From NCBI GenBank assembly GCA_036426205.1, contig CM071574.1:16658381-16722380 (forward strand): 64,000 nt of DNA, in the 5' to 3' direction. The DNA is from Ascaphus truei. Its lineage: Eukaryota > Chordata > Amphibia > Anura > Ascaphidae. Shown one piece after another: positions 1 to 11,142 of the stretch. The notes under the pieces were generated by a model. The model had not been told where the DNA came from, did not search any database, and saw nothing but the letters and a program-made list of their open reading frames with translations. Made by a program: the position numbers and the translations under genes. The first letter of the stretch is position 1; every line of letters starts with the position of its first letter.

Positions 1-1261
1 ATGTCATTTAAGATAGCGGTACTTTAAAATTACAGAATTTTGGGGCTGTTTTTATATGAACCAGATCCTTCTTAAATCCTCTTTTAATATAAGTTTATAG
101 GAAGTATTTGGTGTTCTTATATGTACAGTATTTGCTAATAAAAACGTTAAGAGTTGTTCTGTATAGCGGGATATCTGTACGACCATTTATTTTGGAACCG
201 GGTTTAATCATAAAAAAAAGAATGGGAATGATGTGAAGTTAAGAATAAGCTTACAAGAACAGATTAGACTGACTCGACACGCTAACTTAATGTGCAGGAC
301 ATGGCAAGGACACAAAAGGTTTAGTGCATGTATTTGTTTATGGGATTATCATTGTTCACAGGTCCAGTGCTGAAAGTTTGACGCACAAGAAGTTTGTTTG
401 TTTGTTGTATCAGTGTTATTAGTGCAGGGTGTCGGACTCTAGGATTTGTGTTAGTGACAGAAATAACTTGGCGAATGCATTGCTCTGAGTCCTGGGGATA
501 TGAGAGAGCAGAAGACACTATTATGTACTCACCTAGATAATACACTTTTATATGACAAGATATCACACTGAAAGTTTTTGCCCATATACTTAACTGGATT
601 CTTTTACCATTTGTTGCGTCAGTTAAAGCTGCAGTTCAGGCAATATCCTGCATGTGTGTTTTATTTAATAAATCAGTTCTGTAGTAAGAAAAAATACTTT
701 TAGCATTTTCTGTTTTAAAAACAACAACTTTGAAAGACCAATTTTCTTGTATTCTATTTTAACAAGCATGCTTGTTCCTATAGCAACGATTTACATTCCC
801 CATATTTAAAGATGTCGCCAAACTTTGCCGATCAATAGACGGAGAACGAATTGACCGGCAGCTATGCAGTTCTTTAGGTAATTAGAGATTGCCCACATAA
901 AACTATTGAAGTAAAAAAATAAATAAAAAAAAAAAAGAACTGCAGCTTTGATATACGCCGAGTATATTTTCAAATTCAATCCGTACTCTGAATGAAGCTC
1001 TGAGTGCTGAGGTTCTTTGTGAGTTAGTAGCGCATTAAAAAACAAATTGATATAAATAAAATATGGCAGCTCACTGGCGATATTAAAAAATGCATTCAGT
1101 TTTGTTTGGCTCTAAATAATATAATATTTAACAGTAAAGTGGTCAAATTCTAACATGTTTATCAAATCAAGTAAAAATTGTGTGTAAATGTGTTTCTTCT
1201 TGGGACTGAAGAAGTTGGTCTGCAGGCTAATTTGCAATTCACTGCTTTTTCATGGAAATTT
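1..1261. other. intron 1, nothing recognised
   Basis: AT-rich sequence with an A-run near 917. Short open frames here have no recognisable protein and no splice context. Confidence 0.6.
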
Positions 1262-1300
1262 ATAATAATAATAATAATTATTATTATTATTATTATCATC
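1262..1300. repeat. (AAT)n/(ATT)n microsatellite
   Basis: AATAATAATAATAATTATTATTATTATTATTAT-type triplet run, a small palindrome. Confidence 0.9.
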
Positions 1301-1597
1301 AGAATGTATTTATACACACCATATTCTGCAGTGTAGTGAACATTAAAGACACTAACACGGACACACACCGAAATATTGCAACGTTAACATAAACAGGTTA
1401 AAAAGGTAAAGTTCCTGCTCCAATACATTTTCAATCAAAATGACATTATTTTTTGTTAACCCTTTTTTGATTGCAGTTGTTGACTATTTTTAATAAGTTT
1501 GCTCTGAGGACAAATGCACATCACAATTATTCCGCTAAACAGGATAAAAAATAAAAAGAATGCTATATGTTTATTATTTCTTGGAGGGACTTGGGCT

Positions 1598-1690
1598 TTT
1601 AGGGGGAGATTCACTAAAGTCCATTGCAGGGTATCACATCCGAGATTGGGTGTGTTACCCCTCAACAGACCTCAGAGAATCTCCTTCTAA
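1598..1690. mobile_element. left end of the GGGGTAGATTCACAG-type MITE
   Basis: GGGGGAGATTCACTAAAGTCC after TTA, with an inverted AGAATCTCCTTCTAAATCC further on. Short and diverged. Confidence 0.4.
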
Positions 1691-1699
1691 ATCCTTTGG

Positions 1700-2515
1700 A
1701 GCTGTGGAAGACTATACCAGGTGTACAACTGAAAGAGATTATCCAGATCATGGTAGTTTATTCTAAGTCAATGGTTACATTAATAGAAGAATTACATGCA
1801 AATTATCATTAAATAAAACTGAATTGTTACTGGTTTGAAGTTCTGGGGTTTATTCGGTACACTGAATAACTGCTGGTGATGGCTAATGGCTTTGGCAGTT
1901 TTTATGATGAACCTCCTCTGAGGCATAGCTATTTTATTTATAGATTATGATATGTACAACCTGTAGGCAGGGTAGTACTGTGGCACCAGTCACTTATTCT
2001 GTGTTGGTGGATGGAGATCCTGAATATGACCATCTAGAATTCTGGGCATTTAAAGTTTCATTGTTACGTGTAATAACTAGAGGCGACATGGACTTGTTAT
2101 TTCAATTCTCCATTCACACAAACCAGATGTGTCATTTTACGAATATAGCTCCAGGTCAGCACGCTGTTCATTCTCCAAAGAGAAAACCAGGAGTCTTATG
2201 AAAAGAAGGCTTGTATTAAAGGCGCAGTTTCATTCATTCCCTTATTTTCCCAATACACGTTTTCCCTTTGAATCCTTGAAACACCTTATGCATCAATCAT
2301 TGTATAATTCTCCAGTATCTAAATGGTGTCTATTATGGGCTTTTTCATGGCATGTTTTATAACTCAACTATTGTCACGGCAGCATTGGAATCAACATATT
2401 CTTTCCTCTTAACTAGACCCTTTTTGCTCCTCTAGAACATTCTGGGGTAGAAGATTCTTTTTTACACACTTAATTTAAATACATTGTTTTACAATGTAGT
2501 CATTCCCATTACCCA
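1700..2515. other. intron 1, nothing recognised
   Basis: No repeats I can name and no coding signal. Confidence 0.55.
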
Positions 2516-2519
2516 ATTT

Positions 2520-2925
2520 TAAAGCGGCATTCCAAGTGGCCGTTTCCCCCCCATTTTTGTTTCTTTATGTCCATTTGATGAAAGCAGCGGGTCTCCGGAG
2601 CTGACCCCCTGCTTCCCGAGATACCTCCAGAGGGGGTGCCGGTAGCTGCTCCGGCACCCTAGCTGGGTTCATGTAATGGCAGATTTTCGAAGCTCCTGCA
2701 TCCTGCTGGCCAATAGGCAGTCATAACGTCATCCGGTGCGGCTTCCTATAAGCCCACGTGACGCATGGGCTTTACATTTTGCAGAGATACCCCCTTCGGA
2801 GGTAAGTATCTTGGGAAACGGGGTTCCCGAAGCTGAAATTAATGGGGTTCAGCTCCATAGACCCCCTGCTTCAATGCTACAAAACAAAATGGGGGGAAAA
2901 AAGGCCGCTTGGATTGATGCACAGT
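2520..2925. mobile_element. GC-rich palindromic MITE
   Basis: Ends form an inverted pair (AAAGCGGCATTCCAAGTGGC with a C-run on the left; GGGGGGAAAAAAGGCCGCTT on the right). The interior has inverted CCCTGCTTCCCGAGATAC and GTATCTTGGGAAACGGGG words. A related element lies at about 42960-43280. Superfamily not assigned. Confidence 0.6.
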
Positions 2926-2929
2926 TTTC

Positions 2930-4000
2930 TTGTGTGTGCAACTCTTGGTTGCAGTATTGCAAGCTTGTTGTGATAATGAACACTGTTTATTATGTGATGA
3001 TACTGAATATCAGTTATGTGAGGGATTCAGTGCCAGCACCAGCGGCCTGTGACATTTTGGGACCCACTTGTCTTCCTGTTCTTCTAGTGGTGGAAAATAT
3101 ACAGTAATTACTCCCTAGAGGTTATGTTTAGAATGACTGCTATACAAGAAAAATGTTATCGCAGGCACAATATCCTACATAAACTTGACCCAGTGCTATT
3201 GGCATTTTGAAGTGGTGTGTCAGGCAGAAGTTGCACTTTCAATCATATTCATACTGTTAATTGGAGCGGCCTGGCATATTGTGCTGCATTGTATTACAAT
3301 ATGCTTCTCTTCAGTGACTAGCAGCTTGCTTTTGTAGCCTGATTAAAAGATGGGATTAGTTCCATGAATAGAGCTTTAATACTAGTCTGGGTCTGACCTT
3401 CTTTGTGCCAGCTGTAAGCATGGAGTATGCTCAGCCTCACACTTCCTAGTCAACCTAAAAAAAAACTAACTGAGCTCAATTACTGTGAACTTTCTACCAC
3501 TGCACAGAGCTTCCCAGTGGGTTTGCAGTGGTGACCTCAACACCTTAAACAGTAGAGCGTTGTTAGGAAGACTTAGAGCCAAGTAGTGTAACCTTCTTTG
3601 CCAGATGTCTGTGGCACTTAAAGCCCTTGATTTCTAGGGGTTCTGCAACACATTGCTTTTGCAGAGATGTATAAAACCATATCTTGTTGGTTGCCCTTGA
3701 GGACTGAAGTTTGGCTGCACTGATATAAATCATTGTATGGCCACGTGATTCAAGGTCCCCCAGCAGACTTACGGCATCTATCCCATTATACTAGAAGCAT
3801 TTCTGTATTTTGGACAGAACTGGTTTTTGTGTGAAGAACATCTAGATATTTTTCACGTTGCGATGTCTTTAATAACTGGCTCAGCATGAAACTACAGTAC
3901 TTAATTGACTCTTAAAAACTCAAAAGTATTTTTCAGATGTAAACATTTCCTGCTACACCATGACCCGCATTATCTGCCTGTAGGTTTCAGCAAGCATGGC
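2930..4000. other. intron 1, nothing recognised
   Basis: Apparently single-copy AT-rich DNA. Confidence 0.55.
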
Positions 4001-4007
4001 AGCATTA

Positions 4008-4298
4008 GGCTGGGGCCATGTCCGCACGCTGAGCGAACAGACTGCCTTAAGGCAGTGTTCGCGTCCATGCGGCGTGCGGGCGGGAGGGGGTGTGCGTTGT
4101 GTGATTTCTTGGCGCGACAGGCCGGTCACATGAGCGGTTCACCCAATGAGGGCGAACCAGCTCCGTGATGTCACTGGCACGCACCTAGACACGCCCTCGG
4201 ACGGCGTACGTACCATGGCCGAAAAACGCACCCGCTTCAAGCGGGTTACGTCACGGCCGCCACGCCTACGCATGGGCGAAGGAACCATGGCCCCAGCC
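4008..4298. mobile_element. PIF/Harbinger-like GC-rich MITE
   Basis: Inverted ends GGCTGGGGCCATGTCC and the inverse of ACCATGGCCCCAGCC; preceded by TTA and followed by TTT. The interior has the family hairpin GGTTC-CCC, AATGA, GGGCGAACC and a GTGATGTCACTGGC block. Ends plus a 3-bp T-A target fit Harbinger. Confidence 0.75.
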
Positions 4299-4574
4299 TT
4301 TGAAGCTAGATATTGCTGGTGCTTCTCTAGTCACATGACAGGCTGACAGTTATGTAACTTGTACTGCCCACGGTTGCTGAAATAGCATGATACATAAATG
4401 ATTGTTGTGTTCATACATATAGATTTGATTTTAATAGCATTATCGTATTGAAGCTATTTACATAAGACATTAATGCCATGACATTTACATAATATAACAA
4501 TAGAGCATGTGTACGTGTTTACAGAATAATGTGTGCAAAGTCTGTGGCAGCAGGCAGAAAAAGTTTGCATATTA

Positions 4575-4920
4575 ATAATACATTTATTTATTTATTTATA
4601 AAATATTTTACCAGGAAGTAATTCATTGAGAGTTACCTCTCGTTTTCAAGTATGTCCTGGGCACAGAGTTAGGACAAATAATACATGATTACAAATACAG
4701 TTACATAAATGAACAGGGTATACATTATATACAAGACATTGCATGCACAGTTAAAGATAATATATATTTTGGGCGAATGAAACAGTTACAGACCAGATTA
4801 AAATGTGAGACAGCACTAGATTTGAAAGAACTTAAACTGGTGGTGGATGTGAGAGTCTCTGGTAGGTTGTTCCAGTTTTGGGGTGCATGGTAAGAGAAGG
4901 AGGAATGTCCGGATACATGT
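4575..4920 (-). mobile_element. 3' fragment of the Rex1-like LINE
   Basis: About 345 bp matching the 3' end of the LINE at 24722, beginning with the same ATTT-rich tail and TATTTTACCAGGAAGTAA. The reading frame of the last ~60 codons is recognisable in the reverse direction. Confidence 0.85.
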
Positions 4921-5099
4921 AGACAGTTAAAACAGCCACTGTAGATAAGTGGCTGAGTATGTAAACGAGCAGTGGTTCTATTGTATTAGCATTGTGAACC
5001 CGCTGCTACAAAATATTTGTTCTGTTAACCCCGAATGAATAAGTCTTATTGCCTAGCCCACTCAAACAAAACTGTGTGGTCGAACCCAGGCTGTGTAGT

Positions 5100-5420
5100 G
5101 TCCTGAGCTTGTGGGGGGAGCACACGCTTACTAAGGTCCCAAACTGCATCTCAGTGTGTGCAGACAGTGGTCTAGCTGTCAATCACCGCGGGAGTTTCCA
5201 AATTCATACCCCACAATGCCTTGCCGCGGTGGATGCAGAGCATTGTGGGGGGAACAACTTTGGAAGATCGTTCTGTCTTTAACATCTACACCACCACGCT
5301 AAGGTGCAGTTTTGGACCTTACTAAGTGCACAGTCCCCACACGTGCTCAGGAACCCACTATTACCTGGGATCTGCCATTACATATTTTGGAGACGAACAC
5401 TTGGATACAACAATCATCCC
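5100..5420. repeat. repeat with CCCACAATGCC palindrome
   Basis: Contains CCCCACAATGCCTTG facing GCATTGTGGGG about 25 bp apart, then a TTACTAAGTGCACAGTCC block. The same order recurs at 41885-42185, so it is a dispersed repeat. Class not recognised. Confidence 0.6.
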
Positions 5421-5863
5421 TTGGGATTACCGAACCCCCTGTTTGGAATCAATATAATAGAGTATTACCTAAATAGCAAAACTGTAACACCAGGTTGTTT
5501 CTGTGCACAATAAACATAGCAATACTAATCTACTGTACACACGAGGCAAGAATCCCTTCTTTCCTAAATTGTGTTGATCTGTAAAGAAATGTCTCAAAGT
5601 CAGAAATTGCTGCAAGCACTCACAATGCTTCGGTAAGCCTGGTGGTAATCAGTATGCAACAAGATCCAGCACTCTCATTAAAATTGATACAAGCGCACAC
5701 TACTGGAATCAAAACTGCTCTGTTTCTTGACAGTGACATTTTTCAAATTAAAACAGGTATTTAGTACAATCAAAGTTCATGAGAATGGGAGTAGTGGTGT
5801 GCTAAAGTTTAGCTGCCTTTTGCGGATCTGGGCTATAGTCTTTAAACTGTTTATGCTAAATTA

Positions 5864-6208
5864 GGCTGCGTCTCCCGTACCGCTGACCGCACTCATGCTT
5901 GAGAGCGATGACATCACCAACTCTCCAAGCATGAGCGTTCGGCTGTCCGGCAACTTTTTTGGTAAGCGCGAGCGGGGGGCCGTGGGTGTGGCTGAGCAGT
6001 GACTGGTGCTGATTGGCGATTGATTGTGCTGAGGAGGTGATGACCCTTCAGCGCACTTCAAACACAATTTTATCTGTCTCGGCAAGCACCTAGTGCCCAC
6101 GAGCTTATGGGCGTCCTCGCACTGCGTGAGCGTGGCCGGACAGATTAAAATTGATTGTGCTGACTACGATAAGTGACAAACACAGTCAACGGCAGCGTGG
6201 AAGCAGCC
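5864..6208. mobile_element. Harbinger-like MITE, second subfamily
   Basis: Ends GGCTGCGTCTCCC and the inverse of GGAAGCAGCC, with TTA on the left and TAA on the right. The interior differs from the 4008 type but is likewise CpG-rich. Confidence 0.6.
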
Positions 6209-6791
6209 TAAGGGGTAGATTCACAGAGCTCCATTAAAGCTGGGCTACTAATGTCCACTAGTCTCCCTGAGTTTAATGGGTATCCACAAGGCTAAATATA
6301 TGCAGAAACAACGTCCGTTAGGGATCTCATTAGAATAGACTTAGCGCCGTGTTACACTAGCACTGCCGTGCATTATTAGCTTCAAATAACATGGCTTTCC
6401 CAAAGAGGCGTTACTGCCATCAGGACCCTGGAGAGGCGTTTAAATCAAGTAAGAAATGAGAAGACAGGAGAGGAAAAGAATAGGGTCTGGATGTGAGTAA
6501 CGCCACCTTTGGGTAAGGCTTAATGTCTACGTTAAATCCCTGTGGTAAGTATAACAGAGCTCTTGTTAGGCCGCGGGCATGGTCAGCGCTTAGACGCTGA
6601 GCCACGCTCACGCTTGCCAGTGAGCCCCTGCAGCCGCAATGAGAGCGGCTTTAGCAGGGGCTCGCTCACGATTCTGCAGGCGTAGCCGACAATTTTTTTT
6701 TAGTTTAAGCGCTCACGGTAGCGGAGGGCCAGTCACGTGAGTGGTTCGCCCCAATGAGGGCAAACCAGCTCTGTAACGTCACTAAACCATA

Positions 6792-7457
6792 CCATACTTT
6801 GTCACTGATTATAGTGATCAGGCAGGTGCCATTAGATCCATTATTCGTAAACACTGGGGCACCTTAGCCCTGGATCCGTTGATGCAGAACATGGTATCTT
6901 CAGGTCCACGGGTGGTGTTTCGTAAAGCAGCTACCATAGGAAATAAATTATCTCCGAGTATTCTTCGTCCTTTAAAGTCAAATAGGAACCCCCTTTCCCT
7001 GTTTCCCAAACTTTTAGGCTCATACAAATGTGGACGATGCACGATTTGTCCGAATATGATTAAAACAACTCATTTTTCAGATAGAGATGGAACACGCAGG
7101 TTCAAAATTCAATCTTATATCTCATGTCAGACAGATTTTGTCATTTATCTTTTGATGTGTAAATGTAACAAACAATATGTGGGCCTTACAAGTAGACTTC
7201 TGAAGGTACGTGTTTTAGAACACTTGAGGCTCATACGAAATAAAGATTTGTTGCATCCAGTATCTCATCATTTCAATACTTGCCCATTGGGTTCAATTGG
7301 ATCACTACAGTGTGTGGGGTTGGAACATATTTCTTTACCCCAAAGAGGTGGTGACCGTATTAAAATATTACATCAGCGTGAAGCACATTGGATCTTCACG
7401 CTGAAAACATTGGATCTTCACGCTGAAAACATTGCAACCCAATGGGCTAAATATTGA
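6792..7457 (+). CDS. Penelope-like GIY-YIG endonuclease domain (partial ORF)
   Basis: This partial frame corresponds to the C-terminal endonuclease of a Penelope-like polyprotein, which nicks target DNA for reverse transcription. Visible from N to C: FVTDYSDQAGAIRSIIRKHW linker; PRVVFRKAATIGNKLSPS; zinc-finger-like KCGRCTICPNM with a further Cys in SYISCQTDFV; the GIY-YIG-like core VIYLLMC...QYVGLTS with R and EHL; an HPVSHHFNTC segment; and the C-terminal REAHWIFTLKTL. There is no internal stop over about 220 codons, but the upstream start and reverse transcriptase are lost. A 24-bp tandem duplication near 7385-7432 repeats the WIFTLKT region out of its normal context. No host function is implied. 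Confidence 0.85.
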   Translation, partial: PYFVTDYSDQAGAIRSIIRKHWGTLALDPLMQNMVSSGPRVVFRKAATIGNKLSPSILRPLKSNRNPLSLFPKLLGSYKCGRCTICPNMIKTTHFSDRDGTRRFKIQSYISCQTDFVIYLLMCKCNKQYVGLTSRLLKVRVLEHLRLIRNKDLLHPVSHHFNTCPLGSIGSLQCVGLEHISLPQRGGDRIKILHQREAHWIFTLKTLDLHAENIATQWAKY

Positions 7458-7651
7458 ATGGGACCTGCGTTGTTTCCTTTGATGTATTTTTTCGATTCTG
7501 TTGTGATACACCATGAGAAAATCCCTTTTTTTAAACAATTGTGGTAATATTTGAGATTTATTAGTATGTCACAGCCTGGTTCATTTTCTGTTTTTTATTT
7601 TCTGTCTTTTATTTAATTTTTATTATTTTTTGTTTTTTCTGTTTAGGTTCC

Positions 7652-7742
7652 TCCCAGTCCCCTCCCCCCCCCCCCTTTCCCTCCCCTTCCCCCTCTTTCC
7701 TCCCCCCTCCCCCCCCCCCTTCCCCCCCTCCTTCTCCCCTTT
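7652..7742. repeat. C/T homopyrimidine tract
   Basis: About 90 bp of almost pure C and T inside the Penelope-like 3' region. Confidence 0.95.
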
Positions 7743-8182
7743 TCTAACCATAAGGATCTATTTACCCATTCATTTAATCAATTATTATTGTACTGTTTAG
7801 AATGTCATTTTTGACACTAAGAGTCAAAATAACAAGATCTTATATTAGACCTTGTCATTATTAAGGGGGTTAAATCTATTAATGATCCTTAGAGTTATAC
7901 ATCTTTTGATCTGTTGCATACAGTGTTTTATATGTGTGTTCATATGATAATTAACCATAACAGAGAGTATTACTCCTGTGATATATTAGTGCAGTACATT
8001 TTCCCACATCATTATGCTAAGATAATTAGGGCTTATGTCCATTTACTGTTTAATAATCAATGATGGGACTATGATTTAACAGCACCATGATAATCAATTG
8101 AAATAGTGGTAAAACATGTGTTAACATTTTTTTAAACCCGTTTTTCGCGGGCTTTTTTTTATTATAAATGTGCAGGCTCAGA

Positions 8183-8249
8183 CCACAGCTCCCCTCTCCC
8201 AGAAGAGCGCTATTCTGAGCGTGAAACGCGTTGAGGGGGAGACTGTGGT
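8183..8249 (+). ncRNA. hammerhead-ribozyme-like fold in the Penelope-like 3' region
   Basis: Stem I: CCACAG (8183-8188) pairs with CTGTGG, and CTCCCCTC (8189-8196) with GAGGGGGAG (8233-8241). The core CAGAAGA (8200-8206) replaces CUGAUGA with two changes. Stem II is GCGC with GCGT around an 8-nt loop. GAAA (8223-8226) is intact, followed by the short self-complementary CGCG and a GUU cleavage triplet. Hammerheads with tiny stem III are known from Penelope-like terminal repeats. The altered core suggests weak or no activity. Confidence 0.65.
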
Positions 8250-8678
8250 GTAGCCTGTGTTCAACGGTATCCTTTGTGCGTTCAATAAAGTATCTTTATT
8301 CAAACCGGAAGTGGCTCCGATCTAGTCACTGGCTGTGGCGCCAGACCTTTCTCTCTGCCTGCTGTAACGTCACTAGCCCGCCCCAAATACGCCCCCGTAT
8401 GGCGCACGTAGTAAGGCCACTTTCCCTCAGCCTCCGCACAGCTGGAGTCTCTATGGACTCAGCCTTAGAGGAAACGTCTCTTTTGCATATCATTAGCACT
8501 AACGTCCATTATAGTAAAGCATGGGCTCGTTTCGGCTGAAAACAGCACTTAGCGCATCGTTAGTGAGCTTTGAAGATCCCCGTTAGCACTTAACGAACCG
8601 TTAACTGAAGTTAACATCATGTTAACTCATTAGGGGCTCTCTGTGGATCTCCCCCTAAGTGAGCTGGATAAAATAGAC

Positions 8679-9583
8679 TACGGGGTGCTCAACTCCAGTC
8701 CTCAAGACCCCACAACAGGTCAGGTGTAGCCAGGTATCCCCATGGCTACTAATCTGCCCTGCCTAACACATAAGCCCTGGTACTAGCGCAAGCAATGTTA
8801 GGGTTAAATCCATGCTCCTTGCTGCAGCAGTAAACAACTCCCTTGAGTGACAGGGGGTGGGCCTAAAGCATGGGTAATGCCCTATTAAGGACTCACAAAC
8901 CTAGGACCCTCCCCTGGATACAAGAGGGGCTGCAACCTAAATTTAGCTTTCTCTGTGCAGAGCTGGAAATGTGGAGCCAGGGCTCTGGTTCACCTTCCTT
9001 CCCCTCCCTCAGGGGAGTGGGATCAGCTACCCCATACTCCACCAGGGAGCATGGGAGTCAAGGATAGACCTTTGGGGCCTGAAGCTCCGGCGGTTGAGTC
9101 CAGGGACCAAAGCAAAGAGTATGCTGATATGTATGCTGTGTACTGCTGTAATTGCTGCAATAAAGAACCGTTCCTGTTTTATACTCTTGCCTGAGGCTGC
9201 AGTTTCTTCAGGGAGGGAGTGAGTGCTTTCCACAGGGGACAGCGCCTATTCCTATAGGCCCTGTGGGAATGGAGGCGCTGCAACACCGAGTGAAAAGCTG
9301 TGAAGATCCCTAAAAGCCTGTCCTGATTATCCCCAAACAACACCGGCGGATGCTCAGAGCCTCCTGTGAGCCATACAGGTAGCACCATCACCAGGTAACC
9401 GCAGGAAATCTCCCTTAGTGTGGGGGAACATGGGTTGCACAAGTTTTAAGGATATCCTAGCTTCACAGCACTGGTTGCTCAGTCTTTGACTGAGCAACTG
9501 ATTGAGACACTTGTGCTGAAGCTGGGATATCCTTATACCCTGACCTGTTGGGGGTTCTTGGAGGCTGGAATTGAGCACCACTG
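8679..9583. mobile_element. hAT-type MITE split by a solo LTR
   Basis: Ends GGGGTGCTCAACTCCAGTCC and the inverse of GGCTGGAATTGAGCACCAC are flanked by the perfect 8-bp duplication AAATAGAC (8671-8678 and 9584-9591). The right half retains the CTTCAGCAC/CTGAGCAAC palindromic core of the family. The LTR at 8725-9439 splits it. Confidence 0.85.
8725..9439 (+). mobile_element. candidate solo LTR inside the hAT MITE
   Basis: A 715-bp stretch starting TGTAGCC and ending GGTTGCA interrupts the expected MITE sequence (GGTCAGG to TTTTAAGG). It has an AATAAA signal at 9159-9164 followed by about 275 bp of U5-like sequence. Flanking CAGG/CAAG could be a decayed 4-bp target duplication. No internal retroviral genes remain. 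Confidence 0.6.
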
Positions 9584-9591
9584 AAATAGAC

Positions 9592-10315
9592 CATCCTCGT
9601 ATCCACGTTTTTGGTGCACAGGGGAAGATATCTTCTGATATCACTTGTCGTGGAGACCTGGTAGAGATTCCATGTGGCGCTATCTCACGTGACTCGGTTA
9701 GCTGTCTTTACCCGGCCAGAATGGACTCCTTTCATTTGGCAGTGTTCAGGGACACATTGTGTAGGTGAAGAATGTGAAAGTTATGAAACGTGCTAAAAAA
9801 AATGGAAATAAACCGAAGCGTCAGGCCCTCTTTCAGTGACAGAATACCAGCTATGAAATAGTAGACAGGTACACAAAGCGCGCACACATGTAAACCCGAA
9901 TTTTCGAAACTATCGTTTACTTAAAAATAATACTAAATTATTTTACAACCTATCCCCTGATAGTATCAGCAACTACATCTGATGTTCAGCTGGTCTTTTT
10001 TACTAGATTCAGCTGGCAGAGTCCCTGGGCAATTACTTGGCTTATTCATGCATACGTTAGGCCAGATGTTTTCACAGAGAAGGTCAGTCAGACAAATTTC
10101 TTCATTATACAGGAGAATTTTGCAATCGCATTAACTCTGTATGGCTGTAAGTCAGAGTAGAGCTGGGGGTAGGTGTAGCATTGTAGATAAGGCTGCAGTC
10201 CCTATAACAATGTTTTTAAAGAAAGGTGGGAACACTTTAAAGTATTCGAAAAAGGTTTAGACGAATCCTCTTCTATTTTGTATTTTTTCAAAATGTACAG
10301 TAGGTACGTCTTTAG
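9592..10315. other. intron 1, nothing recognised
   Basis: No repeats or coding potential recognised. Confidence 0.55.
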
Positions 10316-10319
10316 TACT

Positions 10320-10530
10320 ACACTGTATTGTATTGTATGTCTTTATTTATATAGCGCCAAAAGTGTACTCAGCGCTTCACAAAGGGAATTTTAAAAATAC
10401 AATAAGTGCAGCAAAAATCAGACAATGGGAAAGGAAATCCCTGCCCCGAAGAGCTTACAATCTAAGAGGTTTGAGGGGAAACTTACAGAGACAGCAGGTG
10501 AGGGAATAAGTGCTGTAAAATAAGACAGGT
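10320..10530. mobile_element. SINE-like AAGAGCTTACAATCTAA module
   Basis: Carries TTATATAGCGCC, CAGCGCTTCAC and CCCTGCCCCGAAGAGCTTAC words, which also occur at 52340-52495 and, inverted, in the module at 27830. This is a widespread SINE/LINE-tail unit of fish and amphibians; exact family unknown. Confidence 0.55.
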
Positions 10531-11045
10531 TAAGGATCATTGCAGGCAGCGTTAAAGGTTTGTTGCATAATAAATAACAGCATCCCCTAAGCATATTCCT
10601 TTTTTATTAAGATTAACCAAACTCAACATGAATTAATGTTAATTTCTTGACACCCTTCTGTATGCGCTGTTCTGCTGCCTCTGTCACCCTTAATTAGCAG
10701 AGCTGAGCACCTTATCCACTCTCCCTGGCTCACTTTACTGATGTGTAATGCACTGCGCAGCTTAACGGATATTATCATCTTGATTTCATTGGGCTCCACA
10801 AAAGAGCAGAAGCAGAAAGCCAGTATCTATGTTGTCTTTATTATTTATGTGGGGTGTCCAAAGAACAGAGCGTGTGAATTGTTTTTCTCCACAAGATGAG
10901 ACCATGAGAATATGTAAAATCTGCTGATCATGTCTATCGTCTTTGATTCGAACACTATTACTGCTGTTGCCACTGTAATTGCAATTCCCCCCCGCCCCCC
11001 CATTGGACAACCTGCTTCCCATCCAGTAAATAACAAACCCTAGAG

Positions 11046-11142
11046 CAGGGGTGGCCAACTCAGTCCTCAAGGGCCACTATCAGACCAGGTATTGGGGATA
11101 TCCCTGCTTCAGCACAGATGGCTCAATCAGTGGCTTGGTTAT
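11046..11142. mobile_element. left half of a palindromic hAT-type MITE
   Basis: Starts CAGGGGTGGCCAACTC and runs to the CAGCACAGATGGCTCAATCA core, where it stops. Confidence 0.75.

Larger units (their letters stand above)
6785..8361 (+). mobile_element. Penelope-like retroelement, 5'-truncated, GIY-YIG type
   Basis: A 1577-bp insertion exactly bounded by the 14-bp duplication CTGTAACGTCACTA (6771-6784 and 8362-8375). An open frame runs from the left edge to 7457. It begins with linker residues IRSIIRKHWGTLALDPLMQN and FRKAATIGNKLSPS, typical of the region behind a Penelope reverse transcriptase. A cysteine cluster (CGRCTICP) follows, then a GIY-YIG-type endonuclease (VIYLLMCKCNKQYVGLTSR, with R and EH downstream). 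The reverse transcriptase itself is missing. The long 3' region has a homopyrimidine tract, a hammerhead-like fold at 8183-8249 and an AATAAA at about 8284. Confidence 0.88.
6569..8464. mobile_element. Harbinger-like MITE, interrupted by a Penelope-like element
   Basis: Left part 6569-6784 (GGCCGCGGGCATGGTC end) and right part 8362-8464 (end TATGGACTCAGCC), flanked by TTA on both sides (6566-6568 and 8465-8467). Joined, they match the family at 46721-46972. The interruption is the element at 6785-8361. Confidence 0.85.
6212..8655. mobile_element. outer MITE with GGGGTAGATTCACAGAG ends, interrupted
   Basis: Left part 6212-6568 and right part 8465-8655 belong to one element whose inverted ends are GGGGTAGATTCACAGAG and the inverse of CTCTGTGGATCTCCCCC. 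TAA lies on both sides. It contains a whole Harbinger-like MITE (6569-8464), which in turn contains a Penelope-like element. Its right part also appears at about 57385-57560, and a left end at about 1600-1640. Confidence 0.75.

Noticed and set aside
2736..3107. 123-residue open frame
   Set aside because: Begins inside a GC-rich MITE and continues into intron; no conserved protein features.
5049..5282. Possible tRNA-like GGTCGAACCC segment
   Set aside because: No cloverleaf partner sequences or A box nearby.
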